Shown: positions 1 through 11,205 of the stretch, piece after piece | Position numbering within the stretch: position 1 is the stretch's first letter | Layout of the letters: every line of letters starts with the position of its first letter | Source: Glutinoglossum americanum | Taxonomy: Eukaryota > Ascomycota > Geoglossomycetes > Geoglossales > Geoglossaceae | NCBI GenBank assembly: GCA_020080175.1 | Contig: JAGHQL010000080.1 | Span: 1 to 64,000, forward strand | Reading direction: 5' to 3' | DNA: 64,000 bases | The notes under the pieces: model-generated | What the model was told of the DNA's origin: nothing | What the model saw: the letters and a program-made list of their open reading frames with translations, nothing else | The model's database searches: none | Translations under genes and position numbers: made by a program

Positions 1-478
1 CGAAGCAGAGCAAGAGATATATATGCTCTGCTTGAGCGCTAAGGAAAGCGGGGTTCATAAGCACCTTCCTAATTAGGAAGTGATCAGTCATAGTCTAGAA
101 GGACTGGACGTCATGAAAGCCTCAATATGACTTTATGACTTCATAAAAGTCCGTGCGAGCGATGCTCGGGCCTCGTGTTGATGGCCGGACATTGCTCCGA
201 GGTCATAACCCCTGAGCGGAATGCTCGCAACAATATAGAGGATTGTATTGTGGTTGCGCGGTGTCGATTCTTTGGGGTGGTCGCGAAAAGCGTTGCAACC
301 GGCCATCTCGGACTCTAAGCATTGGCAACAAAGGCAAGTTCTTTAGCTCGTCTTAAATGAATCGACACTTGCTCTATAACCTCACACACTGGTACAGAAC
401 CCAAACCGCCCATCTAGCCCTCTTAAGACAAAAGAAAACAGTACAGCTCGTTTCCGCATAGATAGTCATTGGAACCAC
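1..478. other. Non-coding left edge with one repeat end
   Basis: I see no supported gene here. Around 285-315 lies GGCCATCTCGGACTC followed by TA, which is the reverse complement of the terminal motif of the TIR family described at 54852-57884. It probably marks the right end of a decayed copy whose left end is not visible. Confidence 0.4.
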
Positions 479-1012
479 CTAGTTATTGAACCACCAAGTA
501 GCCTTATCCCTCCCAACCCCCAAATCCGCCAACTCGCTAAATGCCTGCACAGAAAGGTCGATATTGTCGGGGTCCTCCTAAAAAGAAAAACACATTAGCC
601 CCTCTCTACCACCTCAGATGCTAGATTAACTCACACAGTCCGCGCACTTATCCACGACCATGGGCTGGATATATTTGCCCTTATACGATACCGTAATAGT
701 CCTCCCACAGTACGGATTCCCCCAGCTCTGGTTGCCCATTAGTTTGTAGCTCAATGCGACGACATCCTGAGCATATCCGTCGTTCATCCACCCACAAGCA
801 CCCAGGCTAACGTTAAACCAGGTGATGTCGCCGGTATGTAATTCGGTGTCTTCCGGTGGCGGGCCAGCGGTTCTGTTTAGGGTTTTGAAGGGGAATGGTG
901 GGTGGGGGCCGGGGTCCCGTCTTACTGAGTCTCGGTAGCTGGGGGATGACAGTACCGTGGTGGTACACAGGAGAGCGAGGAAGGAGAAGGTGGGAAAGCT
1001 AGAGGTTTTCAT
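479..1012 (-). CDS. Small secreted RlpA-like double-psi beta-barrel protein
   Basis: A 158-residue protein from two exons (635-1012 and 479-577; intron 578-634 with GTGAGT donor and TAG acceptor, phase 0). Residues 1-22 form a typical signal peptide (MKTSSFPTFSFLALLCTTTV). The body has the pattern of fungal double-psi barrel proteins (RlpA/expansin-like, Asp f 7 and barwin relatives): GDITWFNVSLGACGW, then NPYCGRTITVSYKGK, then VVDKCADC, ending in DLSVQAFSELADLGVG and a short Trp-rich tail. The family is extracellular; some members bind wall polysaccharides or act as effector-like or allergen proteins, but no catalytic activity can be read here. Cysteine spacing and length fit the family. The start is the only ATG in good position before the signal peptide. 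Confidence 0.82.
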
Positions 1013-2150
1013 ATCGGAGTTATGCTTTAAAGAGTGTGTGGCGGTCTATCCAACGAGTGTCGCTCGACAATGAAGGAATGTGTGGATGTGGTTGAGGTAC
1101 CGAATCTTTTTTTTTTTTGGATTGGCGAGCGGCATATTTATACAGACCAGACGAGCAATCAAAGTACTAACCAAGTGATTCCAAATCACCGAGACTTCGG
1201 AACCTGTGATTCGGGAACGAGACAAGCTCAGTCCCAAGTGAGACGCGTTGGTGTTGTGTGCTGCGGTGCTCTAGGCAGGTTGCCCCTTGAGCTAAGCATC
1301 ACCGACGTTAGGTCGGGATTGGTAAGCGTTAGCGAGTGTGGCAGGGATGATTTTTCGTCGCGAGTTCGTCACGAAGGTTGCGGCGCTTCAAACGGGTAAC
1401 ACAGCCACGCCGCGGAACCCCAATTTCAAATGTTCGAACCTTCAATACCTCGTGCCATAATAGCCGCATATATACATAACCGCAAATCAAGGCTGGACAA
1501 ATCCAGCTAAATTGTTGGTATTGCTCTGTATCAGCTTCCCCAAGTTCTTTCGGGTTCCAAGCGAAGTGACTTCGGAGTTACCCCACATTTAATTTGGCGG
1601 CATAATCAGAACGATGCATTGCTTGCATCGCCTCAACCCCTGAAACCTCCGAGAGAAACCCAAATCCTCCTGGACGGGATCACGATTTCTGACGCCCTCC
1701 CCCACCACCGTCTCGTCTCTAGTTGGACGTTAGAAGCCTTCTGCGGGACCAGTGGGGCTAGGGACAGTGGAACAGTATTAACTTAGGGAGGAATGCTATG
1801 CGACCCCGATAGTCATTCCTCCATCCTTCATAGCGAGACAGGGATCAGAATTGATTAGCCTAATGAGCATAGCGGCTTTGCTCCACCTGAGTTGCCAATC
1901 TGCCGGTTTGACAGCGTGAACTTCCGATTGAATAACCCAGCAAATTTGGTATATGGCTGCCAGTCCAACTAACTCGACTTTACTACCAACATTGGGCGTC
2001 CCTCGGCCATATAAATTGGAATAGCCCTAGGTTTACGGAGAGAATGGGTTACCGCTAACAGCTACGAGTAAATCCGACATGCCAACGCCGCCAGGGTAGG
2101 GGCTACAGCACTATAGCACACTAAGCGGGGAGCGAATTTAGGAAAGGCGG
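1013..2150. other. Intergenic, no gene seen
   Basis: Short ORFs occur on both strands but none has a recognisable domain, splice structure or sensible composition. The first 130 bases are the probable promoter and 5' UTR of the secreted protein at 479-1012, including a T-rich run near 1108. Confidence 0.4.
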
Positions 2151-2269
2151 CTGATATTGCCACGGGGCAAAATGCTAATGCCACGGGCAAAAAATGCTAA
2201 TGCCACGGATCTTGTGACCTTAATGCCACGGCCATGGCATTAACATTACTACTGCCACGACAGTCGAAG

Positions 2270-2441
2270 ATGTTGTAGGTGGCTAAGAGTATTGCAGGCA
2301 GGCTTAGGTAGTAACAGACGTTACAGGTAGCTGTAAGTATTGCAAGTAGATTTAGGTAGTAGCAGATATTATAAATAGCTATGGGTGTTACAGACAGACT
2401 TAGGTAGTGGTAGACATTGTAGGTAGCAGCAGTAGTATCAG
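2270..2441 (+). repeat. 48-bp minisatellite, about 3.6 units
   Basis: Three full 48-base units start at 2270, 2318 and 2366, followed by a partial unit. Each unit contains TTAGGTAGTA or a close variant near its 3' end. The units differ at several positions, so the array is old. It lies inside the TIR element at 2151-3066. Confidence 0.75.
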
Positions 2442-2716
2442 ATATTATAAGTTCGTTTTAGGAGTTCAGAAGAAGGTACTATTAGAATACAACATGTAAT
2501 CGTAAAGAGAGAAGAAAGAAAAGAAAGAGGATCTCAAGTAGAGAAAGATGAGGTATTTATATATGCGCAGTTAGTATTACCACTAGACGTCGAGAATCTT
2601 GAAGAAGGCTGAAGAGAGGTTAGGAGGAGGTTGGGAGGAGGTTGGGAATATTCGCTTTATGTCACGGCTGGCCTCATGGCTCAAGCAATCATATACAGCT
2701 AGAGCTCATCTGCGAT

Positions 2717-2814
2717 ATACTGGTACTAGGTTTCGCTTACAAGAATGTGTACCAAAATTTGTACATATTCTTGTAAGCAAAGTCCTCAATACTACAAGTA
2801 TAGGCTACCAGTAT
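2717..2814. repeat. Imperfect 98-bp hairpin inside the TIR element
   Basis: The inner stem pairs 2734-2752 (CGCTTACAAGAATGTGTAC) with 2761-2779 around an 8-base loop. An outer stem pairs ATACTGGTA at 2717 with TACCAGTAT ending at 2814. Such a cruciform-prone core is common in foldback-type non-autonomous elements. Confidence 0.65.
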
Positions 2815-3395
2815 TGTGTGGTTTTAACTTATATGTATATAGCTTCCAGCCACTCCCCACCCCTCTTCTTCCCATAGTTTAGAATTGTCGTAATTGAATC
2901 TATCCTGAGCACCTTTCAGGCATATGGAATCGGGACTTCATGACACTCCACATTATCCAACAATACTCCTGCCACGGCCGTGGCACTAGTAATGTTAATG
3001 CCACGGCTGTGGCATTAAGGTCACGAGATCCCGTGGCATTAGCATTTTGCCCCGTGGCAATATCAGTGGCCTTCAGGAAAATAGAGAGGTTAAGGCTGAG
3101 GACAATAATTGCCACCGTAATATGGTAAGCTCAGACACTGGAACTTGACATTGGGAGATGAATTCTAAATAGAATAATTACCTTAGGCCATTTTACACTA
3201 TGCATCGGGATGGTTGGTATTGCTCGACTCAAGCTTTTCAACCCCCGCCTCTATCACGGCCATCCGCCCATCTCTCAGCCGTGCTAGTTCACCATCAACT
3301 TGGCTTCAGTATCGGCTAAAGCCACGAGTAGCTTACCTAGTGGCCAAAGCTCTGGCTAGGATAGTCATCTGGAGAGTACTTCTTGTACAATTGTT

Positions 3396-3560
3396 TGTTA
3401 GAACCGAAGTGTTATCGGCGATGGCAAGCCCCCGTGTATATTAGCTGAGTTTAAAAGGTTTTTGTTTTCTGCGAGTCCATAGTTCTTGCATATCACAACA
3501 CAAGACACAACACAACTCAATACGGAACATATCTTTCCCCCCACCTTTCTGACACTATTC
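3396..3560 (+). mobile_element. LTR retrotransposon relic (solo-LTR-like)
   Basis: This is a fossil. It belongs to a repeat family with four visible copies in the window (about 3396-3560 and 8060-8220 on plus, 41345-41468 and 45235-45364 on minus). The shared start is close to TGTYGGARCCGARGTG, followed by GGCAAGCCC, a TTAGCYGAGT block and a T-rich AAAGGTTTTTGTTTTC block. A TG start suggests an LTR, but no internal retrotransposon domains are present nearby. It is old and incomplete. Confidence 0.45.
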
Positions 3561-3580
3561 CACTGCAAATTTTGGCGGTG

Positions 3581-3994
3581 GAGTCCGGGATGGAGTGGAT
3601 GGCCATCCGGAGAGTAGCGAATCTGCATGGCGAGGCGGTTTCTGCAAACCGCCTCCCTGCTCCTGACCCTAATTTGCGGCAAGATGGTCGAGAAGTACTC
3701 TCTACGTAACCACCTTGAGATCTGGTGTAATTACCCTGAAATTTCAAAGTATGCATTGGGTCAAACGCGTCCTTTTAGTGGAATTGCGTGTTAATTCCAT
3801 AAGCCAATGTTATATTATATCAAGAATGTGCTCTGCTGAATTCTCTACACAAATTTCCCCGGTGATTGTTTTTCGAGAAACTTAGTTAGCATCCTGCGGA
3901 GCTCGGCATCATCATAAATTTATAAAATTCTAGTCTGGGTGTAGACACTCCTAGCCTACGGGATGGCCATCCTCCGTATAGCCATCCCGGACTC
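3581..3994. repeat. MITE-like inverted repeat (414 bp)
   Basis: Ends match as GAGTCCGGGATGG on the left and its reverse complement on the right. A subterminal GGATGGCCATCC block is also present at both ends. No ORF of interest lies inside. A partial relative lies at 9655-9715. The end motif resembles that of the larger TIR family at 54852-57884 (GAGTCCGAGATGGCC), so the two may be related. Confidence 0.55.
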
Positions 3995-5695
3995 TAGATA
4001 ATAAGGCACTCGGTGAGCAAGCGACAGGGCAGGCACAATAGGTACGGGCCAAAATATCCGTACAATTAGGGTTAACTACTAGGCTATTGCCGACTTCCGG
4101 AGCCGGCGCTAAGTTCCGTGCACTTGAGAATTAGGCTTCGTGGTTCCCACGGGATTGCGGATAGCGCAGAGGTGCCGCTTGGGGCTGTCAATGCTAGACA
4201 GCTGTAGGATGTAATAGCTAAAAGTATTCACCGAGTTCTTAGCGGCACCTGGGTTATCTGCCCCATCCGCGTAATTCTGGCGCAGAAATGGCTTCCCAAA
4301 AACCGATACGGTGGCTGGAAGTTTTCTTTGTACCCTAGGGCTGAATTATACACCTGGTAATCGTAAAGCATGCGTGTATTACTCTGTCCACCCAAACCAA
4401 CCTTACTGTATATGAACGCCTCTAACAGAACCACCATACCCAGCTTATTAGTTTTTCTTGCTATTAGTTGAGTACTTGATCAAGTATTGATTATAAGGTG
4501 TTGACAGGGTTAAAACAGCAGGCATATGTTCCGTTCTATAGACAGATAGGCTGAGGTCACAGCTCGAATAGGGGGGTAGAAAAAGTGGAGTGATGAAAGT
4601 AAGAGGGACATGTATTTAGATTACTTTTGCCATGGCGGTGGTGTGGGAGACCTCGACAGGCAAAATTGGGAGGGGGACTACCCAGGTCTGAGAAGTCAAT
4701 ACTGGCACAGCTCGTTATGTTTTAGGTCACCAAGTGGACTAGGCAGCTCATGTAATGCTCCAAGATGATGCTATATCCAGTATATATATCCAGTATAAAG
4801 GCGTTAGTCAGCCAGAATATAGCCTGAATTGGTTCTGTCGAGAGAACCCGGTGAACATGTCTACACCTAAACCAACAGTCGGCTAGCAATTTGGGCGTGA
4901 CGGGTTGCCGTCTAGTTGAGGGACTAGATCCACAGGAGCTCTCTCCACAGGCGCCTAGAGAATTCGCGTGGGTTCTCACATTTAGCGGGCATGTGGATTC
5001 ATTTTGGATACGTGGCTAGCTCTCTGCTAGGGATGGATCACCGACACGCAGGCAGCCACGGTATTAGCCGGAAAAGTAATAGCGGAGAAAATGAAGGCTA
5101 AAAACGGGGTATGTGGCGCCCGACTCCCGGATTTGGGGCGGTTATATGTCGATTAGTAAGCTCAAAAGAAGGATTGTTACCTGGTGTTTTAAATGGCTCT
5201 TCTCTGCACTACGGTGGGTAGCTGAAAAACGAAATCGTTTTGTCTTGTTTTCAGTCAGCCCGGCCTCGAATTAGAGCAGTTGAATCAGTATGAAGTAAGG
5301 CTATGGGAAGGGCGGGGCGGAGGAAGCGGGTTGAACGCGTCATTGCGGTCAACGCGCTCCCCGAAAATTAAACGTCGGATTAATCCTAGCTCAAATTCAC
5401 ACCTACGTTGGGTGGGAGCTGAAGCTTCTAGCCGCCGTAGCCTTAGAAACGCCAACAGAAAGTAGTAATCACAACAGCAGGGCGCTTAGAAAGAAAGGTA
5501 CCATAAAAATGCAGCACAAAACGCTAGAAACTCGCAATGAAGAGCAGTAGAGACAGAAGAAAAAGATAGGACGAAACTGGTGGGATAGAAAGCAATTAGA
5601 ACGACAGCCCCCATGCAGAATAGAAATTTTGGGATGGGAAGGATGCAGATTTTGTTTGAGCCCAACTCCGAAGCAGACGGTCGACGGCAAGTCTC
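3995..5695. other. Gene-poor stretch
   Basis: No coding region is supported. Small ORFs (for example minus 4228-4437) have no recognisable motif. The last 230 bases are probably the 3' UTR of the surface protein at 5696-6711. Confidence 0.35.
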
Positions 5696-6711
5696 CTACC
5701 ATCGTTCTCTGACTGGAGTTTGACCTGGGCCCGGGGGCAATTCATAAGGGTATTGTTCGTCGGCTAGCTCAGACGCTGGACGGTAGGGATCGTCAAAGGG
5801 CGAGGTAGACCGCGCACCCATCCGGACGGGAGTGATGCCCTGTCGTTGATATCCGCCTCTCGGGTCGTGGTACTGTTGGACCTGTTGAACCGGGGGGTGC
5901 GGGGCAGGGTCATCGTACTTGGGTGGATGCTGGAATGGCGGCGGAGGGGGCAAAGGGGGCTGCGAGATCGAGCCTACGCTGGTAGGGACGGTGGGGGCTG
6001 CTGCGCTGGTGTTTTGTTCTCTCTCCCGTCTCGCCTTGCGTCTGCTCATGATCAAGGCCACCAACAGCGCCAATATTATCAACGCCGCGCATCCAGCCCC
6101 GGCACCGATACCGGCTTTGGCACCCGTGCTCAGGCCGGTGGGGGACGCCGGTGCGAGTGGGTATTGGTAAGCGAAGGCGATGTCGGTGTATCTGACGACT
6201 GAGATGGACTCGGGGATGTCCGTGGGGAGAGAGACATCGGCCCCGGCTCCCAGATTACTGGTGCTTGTGTAACAGCACGACGCTCCCCCTACTGGTTTCG
6301 GCCACAGGGGCCATTTCCTTTTTTCGCGCGAGCAACGTCAGCGTCCATCACCAGCGTCACGAAACCGAAAAGAGTCGGTCACCTGGGGACTTACAAAGGG
6401 CAGCATCCCGATGCGGTGCTGTAGTAGTCCGCCGGGCAAGCTCTAAAAGACTGCCCGCCCGACGTTCTCGCAGGAGGCACCAGCTCAGAGATTGCCGTCG
6501 ATGCAGCAGACGAAACGGTGTACGGGCAGCACTCTGTTCGAGCGTTGAAGCACCCTATAACCGGCGCAAGTGTCACGGTCCCGGGGTCCGATCCAGGCAA
6601 TATGGTGAAGAGAGGGCTCGCGCAGGTGCTGGTCAAGATGGGCGCTACGGCGGTCATGGGAGTGGGTCTGGCGGTCATGGACCAGTTGCCTGGAGGCGTG
6701 CTGGCTGCCAT
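5696..6711 (-). CDS. Single-pass cell-surface protein with Cys-rich ectodomain
   Basis: About 292 residues from two exons (6395-6711 and 5696-6257; intron 6258-6394, GTAAGT donor; the acceptor is chosen by frame, and a nearby alternative would change only two residues). The ectodomain has paired cysteines (GCFNARTECCPYTV, then CPADYYSTASGCCP), the pattern of a common ascomycete plasma-membrane family. One transmembrane helix follows (AGIGAGAGCAALIILALLVA), then a basic stop-transfer SRRKARRER and a long Pro-rich cytoplasmic tail (QPPLPPPPPF; later SPFDDPYRP). No clear signal peptide precedes the ectodomain; these proteins often lack an obvious one. Function is unknown; a wall or membrane sensor or scaffold role is a guess. 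The ATG at 6711 is the first in frame downstream of the GGAA repeat. Confidence 0.62.
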
Positions 6712-6713
6712 GG

Positions 6714-6748
6714 CGAAGGAAGGAAGGAAGGAAGGAAGGAAGGAAGAA
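6714..6748 (+). repeat. GGAA microsatellite
   Basis: About eight GGAA units directly upstream of the start codon of the minus-strand surface-protein gene, so it lies in its 5' leader. Confidence 0.85.
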
Positions 6749-6870
6749 GGCGAGGTAATGTTCAGTCGGCGACGACGAAAAACGAAGCGTATAGATACGG
6801 AAGTGCAGATGGGGCTCCGTATCCAGCAGAAATGATTCACGCAGAACGAGCGATCGAAAAAGAGGAAGGC

Positions 6871-6904
6871 GGGGGGGTAGGGTTGGGTAGGGTTGGGTTG
6901 GGTT
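6871..6904 (+). repeat. G-rich TAGGG/TTGGG repeat
   Basis: A run of seven G followed by alternating TAGGG and TTGGG units. It resembles degenerate fungal telomere repeat and could form a G-quadruplex. It lies about 160 bases upstream of the surface-protein start codon. Confidence 0.7.
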
Positions 6905-7415
6905 GCGTGGCCCGTGACAATTGTTCGGGGACAGTCAGCCCGCCAGCGAGGCATCCCACCAAGAGAGCGTGAAGCGTGCGAAGCGAGTGAAGAGCGGCGA
7001 GAACCAAACAGACACGCGCACAGCCCACCACCCGAGCGCCCTAACCCTACCACGCTGCAGGGAAAGCTGAAGGGATCGCGCGGTGCTTTCCACGCCAACC
7101 TGCCGAATCCCGGCCAAGCGCCGAACGCGTAACGCAGCCTAACCGCAACGGGGGGCCACTCGGACCCTTGGCGCTCGCTGCGCCCCGCGTGCGAAGGCCG
7201 AGCTGCTGCGACCGCTGCCAAAAATGGGTCGTGGAGCCATCTATTCCCGGGCGGTTTTCCGCATCGGGGGCGGCTTTTTGTGTGCGAGAATAGATTCTTA
7301 TTTTTTTTTTCTTTCTCTTTTCTCGTGCTGCGGTGGGATGCGGTGCGTTCTGGAGCGCTTCGGTCGCGGGTTCTGCGCCGACGACTGCGCGGCCTTGTCG
7401 ATTTTTCAGCGGGCT

Positions 7416-7478
7416 GGTCTTGGAGGCTCTTGGCCCGGTCTTGGAGACTCTTGGACTGGTCTTGGAGACGCTTGGGCT
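7416..7478 (+). repeat. 21-bp tandem repeat, three units
   Basis: Three 21-base units beginning GGTCTTGGAG, at 7416, 7437 and 7458. On the minus strand they would encode repeated SLQDQ-type peptides, but I do not consider that frame coding. Confidence 0.75.
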
Positions 7479-8059
7479 TGGGAGTTGGGTGGCTGGTGAA
7501 CCCCGCAGCGCAGAAGCTCTTGGTGCTGTAACTGCTCAAGGCTAGTCCTAGTCGCCGCTTGGCTAGCCCTCGACCCTCGACCCTTGACCCTCGAAAACAT
7601 AGCCTTGACACCGCCCAGCGCCATCGGCACCGAAATCGAACAATGTTCTCGGGAGTCGCGTGGGAGATTGCTACATGGCAGGGAATAATCGATGAGCAAC
7701 AAACACGGCAGAATCCAGAGGTGCGCAAACACCAAGCAAACCCGCAAGCGACGACGACCTACCACTAACCTCCAAACCAGCCTCAGCCTCACTCCTATTC
7801 CGGCCCGCGCGATCGTGGCTCCTCGTACTCCAGCAAAAGCAACTATGCCCTAACCCTTTTCGCCCCGCATCCGAGACCCCCGAACCCCGAAAACCGAAAA
7901 AATCCGCGCGGAGGAGCAGGACGCTAGGCAAAGCGATTTGGAATCCGAACGGCGTCGCGGCAGTAGAATGCTTTTTCATCAATTGATAATCAGGTTTCGC
8001 GCACGCATTCCTCTGCGGGTTTTTTTTTCTCATCCTGGCAGCCATTCTGGAGGGAGTAG

Positions 8060-8220
8060 TGTTGGAGCCGAGAGATAGTGGTATGTAATGACTGTTGAGG
8101 GCAAGCCCTCGTGTAAATTAGCCGAGTGGCTACCACCCAAAAGTTTTGTTTTTCTTAGCTAGACACATACAACAACACAAACTCTGAAGAACAGATCTTT
8201 CCGCCTGGACGGCCCAACAA
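8060..8220 (+). mobile_element. LTR retrotransposon relic
   Basis: This fossil is a second copy of the family at 3396-3560, with TGTTGGAGCCGAG at its left and the shared GAGGGCAAGCCCTC and TTAGCCGAGT blocks. It is incomplete, with no internal protein domains beside it. Confidence 0.45.
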
Positions 8221-11205
8221 GTAGACGGAATCGAACCGCCGGATCAGCTGACGCCCAAAGTTCTCCCACATCCTTATTCATTGCGTCTTGCCGGCCAAAC
8301 TTCCCACACGCGTGTCAAGGCCAGCGCTTCGTTGCGGCCAAGGTGCGTTTGCGTGCATCCCAGCCCCGGCGGCACGGGAAGCGCGGTGCGCCGAGTGCTA
8401 ATATCAGGACTTTGTCGTCAATGTCCCAGGATAGAAACGCTATCGGTTGGGTAGATTGCGGAACATCTCGCAGATCCGCTTGTCCATCATCCGTGAGACA
8501 GATTGGCCAGATAGCGGAACTGAAGGGTTGATTTCCCTCAGCTTTGGCTTGAGTTCCCCTTTCTCGCCATCTCTCTTTGAGCTTTTGGGCATCTAGTGGC
8601 GCTGATATACGAACATGACGGATATGAACAAGCCATGCGGGTTTCTAATATATTGCAGTGAGTGTCCTAGCTATGGAATGCAGTATAGAAGCACTGGTGG
8701 CTCTTTTCCTTGGCGTCTTCCACTACGGATGGAACTTAGCTGGTACTACATTGAGGTTAAAAATAAATGTGCAGCCAAATATGCAAAGAGCAGCAGCCAC
8801 CAAGCCTCCCAGTGCGACTACTACTCCGCTCCCCGTCCATATTTGGAGGAGCCATCGTGTAATCCCCATTAGATTTGGCAAGGGGTCCGGTGAAAACATT
8901 CCCAAGGTGCTAGCAAGGGACGGCCCGGAATAATGCCAACCCCACCCACGTGGAAATGCTGTTCCTCCCCGGTGATGGCAAGGGAGTGTAGCGCGGACGG
9001 AAGGTAGGTATGTCTTGATCGATCTTCACCAGCTTTCAGATCGGGTGACGCTGTGCAAGCCTTTACCTAACCTTGGGTCCCACAAAGCAACATAACCAGC
9101 GGCGCGGCGACCTGTCCACGGACCCCCGCTCATTCGGGTGTGTACCAGAACCAGCGCCCCCCGCACCGGCAATCCCTGAAGCGGGTTGTCAGAATTAGGC
9201 TCACGATAATGGGGTGAGAAGGGTGGTTCGTTTATCGCCCCGGTGAGCAACCTCGACCTTTCCGGTCCGAGTTAAGAGGTAATTAACTAAATTCTACTGG
9301 GGTGTCTGCTTAAATTTCGAGAGGCTGAGATCCCTGACCTGCTTCGCGGTGACACCCGGTAGGATATCGTACCCATGCAACAACATACCCCCGACATGCC
9401 TCGGTTCGCATGGCGGCTTCTGCGGAGGTGGTTCGTAGATCTGGGATTGTAGGATTCGAGCCGGGGTTGCAGGTCGGCCGTCTGACCACATCTTTTCGGT
9501 GGGTCCAACCCTGTGTGTGCTATTGAATTCGGTAGCCTATCTAGTGGAGCCGGCGCTTAGGTCAGGCTAGGCCGACGGACAAACTGTCAGGCCTAAAGCA
9601 CTGGGTGTTCGCAAAATCCGACCAGATATGTTGGGAAGACTCTCCCCACTTAAATCCGGGATAGCCATCTGGAGAGTTGCTCTAACGTATGGCGAGAACA
9701 CCATTTCTGCAACTCATGCCGGAACCACTACGTCCCAATAACGCTTAGAGACCCTATACTCCAGAATTCAGACTAGATATGTATCTTCTACTTATCTCAA
9801 ATAAAAAAAGCCGCGTATATAGTGGTGTTGAGGCTACAGAGTGCAGTTGGTTTTCTCATACAAAATCGGTAGTAAAATCTGTACGGAGAATTCGTAGGAT
9901 GTGTCACATCAATATCTAGCTCTATTTAAAAATATACAAAGTTTTCACACCTTAGATAATAGACCTAACAGATTAATATCCTCTTTGTGACAAGATAAAA
10001 CATGATGTGATGTGGTCAGCACCGGTGTCTCCGTAAGAATGAGCTGCTTAGTCACCAGCTTGTCACCGCTTCGCTTTGCTCCAAGCACCATGGAAACACT
10101 AGGCTGATACATCTACGGTACAACGGGAGATATTACGTCTTCAACAACCGTTGGGGTAGCTGTTCTGAGGGACTGACAGAGTATCCAAGGCATCTCCTTG
10201 ACTTCAGGTCGTCGGATTCGGGCAAGGGGTATCCGGGCCTTCGTATTGATCCAGAGAAAGCCAACGTATTCCTCCCTTTTAATACCTGACTAATATACGT
10301 AACGTATAAATTTGGTCTTGGGAAGGAGAGCTCATTGGTTTGGGCTTGGTTGAAGAGGATGTCAGATGATAGGGAGGAGATGTGGGTGAAATCTGTAGGC
10401 CAGGCGGAAGAGGTGCTGAGGAGCCGACGAATAAGGTTGACAATTGGACTACTGCTGGCATTCGGCCACCAAGTGAGGGCTTTTATGTGGAAGGCTGTAG
10501 ACAACGCTGGGGCAGGAGAAGGGACGACTAAAGTCGCACTTGAAGGGGACGAGGAGACCTAACCCGCCAAAATCCGCCGCAAACTGGTACCCAAACTCGG
10601 CGGAGAAATCCTCGGCCCTAATGTCCCGCAGGGACAATGGGCTATTACTGGGTTTCTTCCGAGATAAGGGATACGTTGGTTATGGGGCAAGTCGTGGGAG
10701 CCAGGAAGGGTTTGTGGTTTAGGTAGGTCGAGAGGGACGGCGGGGTGGCGAATGGTGATGGTAATATTGATCCATGGCGGTAATGGGCGCTTGGCAGGTA
10801 AAATTGTCGTAAGTGGACGTAAGAAGAAGATAGAAATAGGAATGTGGATGTTCCTGCTCGCTCTGCTCGCCAGACTCTTCTCTGTGACTACGGCGTCGGG
10901 GAGGGAAACACTGGTCCACCCGACTATACCGACTGGAAGTCCTTTGTTGAAGACAGCTTCGGCATCACGTACGGGTTAGTGCTTTATGAGAAGGCACCTG
11001 ATCAGCACCTGTCCTATATGTAATGAGCAACTTAAACCAACTCTATTCTGCCAATGCAGTCCAAATACATGCTCCCGCTCTAACCGCGCAATGATCAAAG
11101 CACTAAATCCCTCCATGATGCTTATCACACTATGTTCCGGTACCAGTATCGACGTTGCAAACGGCTGCTATCAGAATAGAGTAAGTGTGCTGCTATCCCT
11201 GTCCG

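Larger units (their letters stand above)
2151..3066. mobile_element. Non-autonomous TIR DNA element (916 bp)
   Basis: The ends are inverted copies of each other for about 110 bases. Both start CTGATATTGCCACGGGGCAA and continue with repeated TGCCACGG blocks. The left arm carries one extra 22-base block, so the arms differ by a small internal duplication. If TA is the duplicated target, the element is 2157-3060 with TA on each side, but the similarity continues 4 bases further out, so the exact boundary is uncertain. There is no transposase ORF. The interior contains a 48-bp minisatellite and a long hairpin (separate entries). The superfamily cannot be fixed from the sequence; a Tc1/mariner-type non-autonomous element is one option. 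Confidence 0.7.
6905..11205. other. Gene-poor stretch with repeats
   Basis: Long open frames cross 6905-7800 on both strands, but they are low-complexity,-GC-rich and without recognisable domains. 8220-10130 holds nothing I can support apart from a MITE-like fragment at 9655-9715. In 10130-11010 a plus-strand frame ends with a sensible-looking peptide (DYTDWKSFVEDSFGITYGL, stop near 11024) that could be the last exon of a decayed gene, but no family is recognised. Confidence 0.3.

Noticed and set aside
6391-7728. 445-codon minus-strand open frame
   Set aside because: Only its last 106 codons belong to the surface-protein gene. The rest is GC-rich low-complexity sequence covering the GGAA and 21-bp repeats, with no domain.
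8214-8300. tRNA-like T-arm (GGTTCGATTCC pattern on the minus strand)
   Set aside because: The T-stem and loop look good, but no matching acceptor stem, D-arm or clear anticodon arm exists at the right distance.
9440-9500. Second tRNA-like stretch with GATTCGAGCC
   Set aside because: The T-stem does not pair and no other tRNA arms are found.
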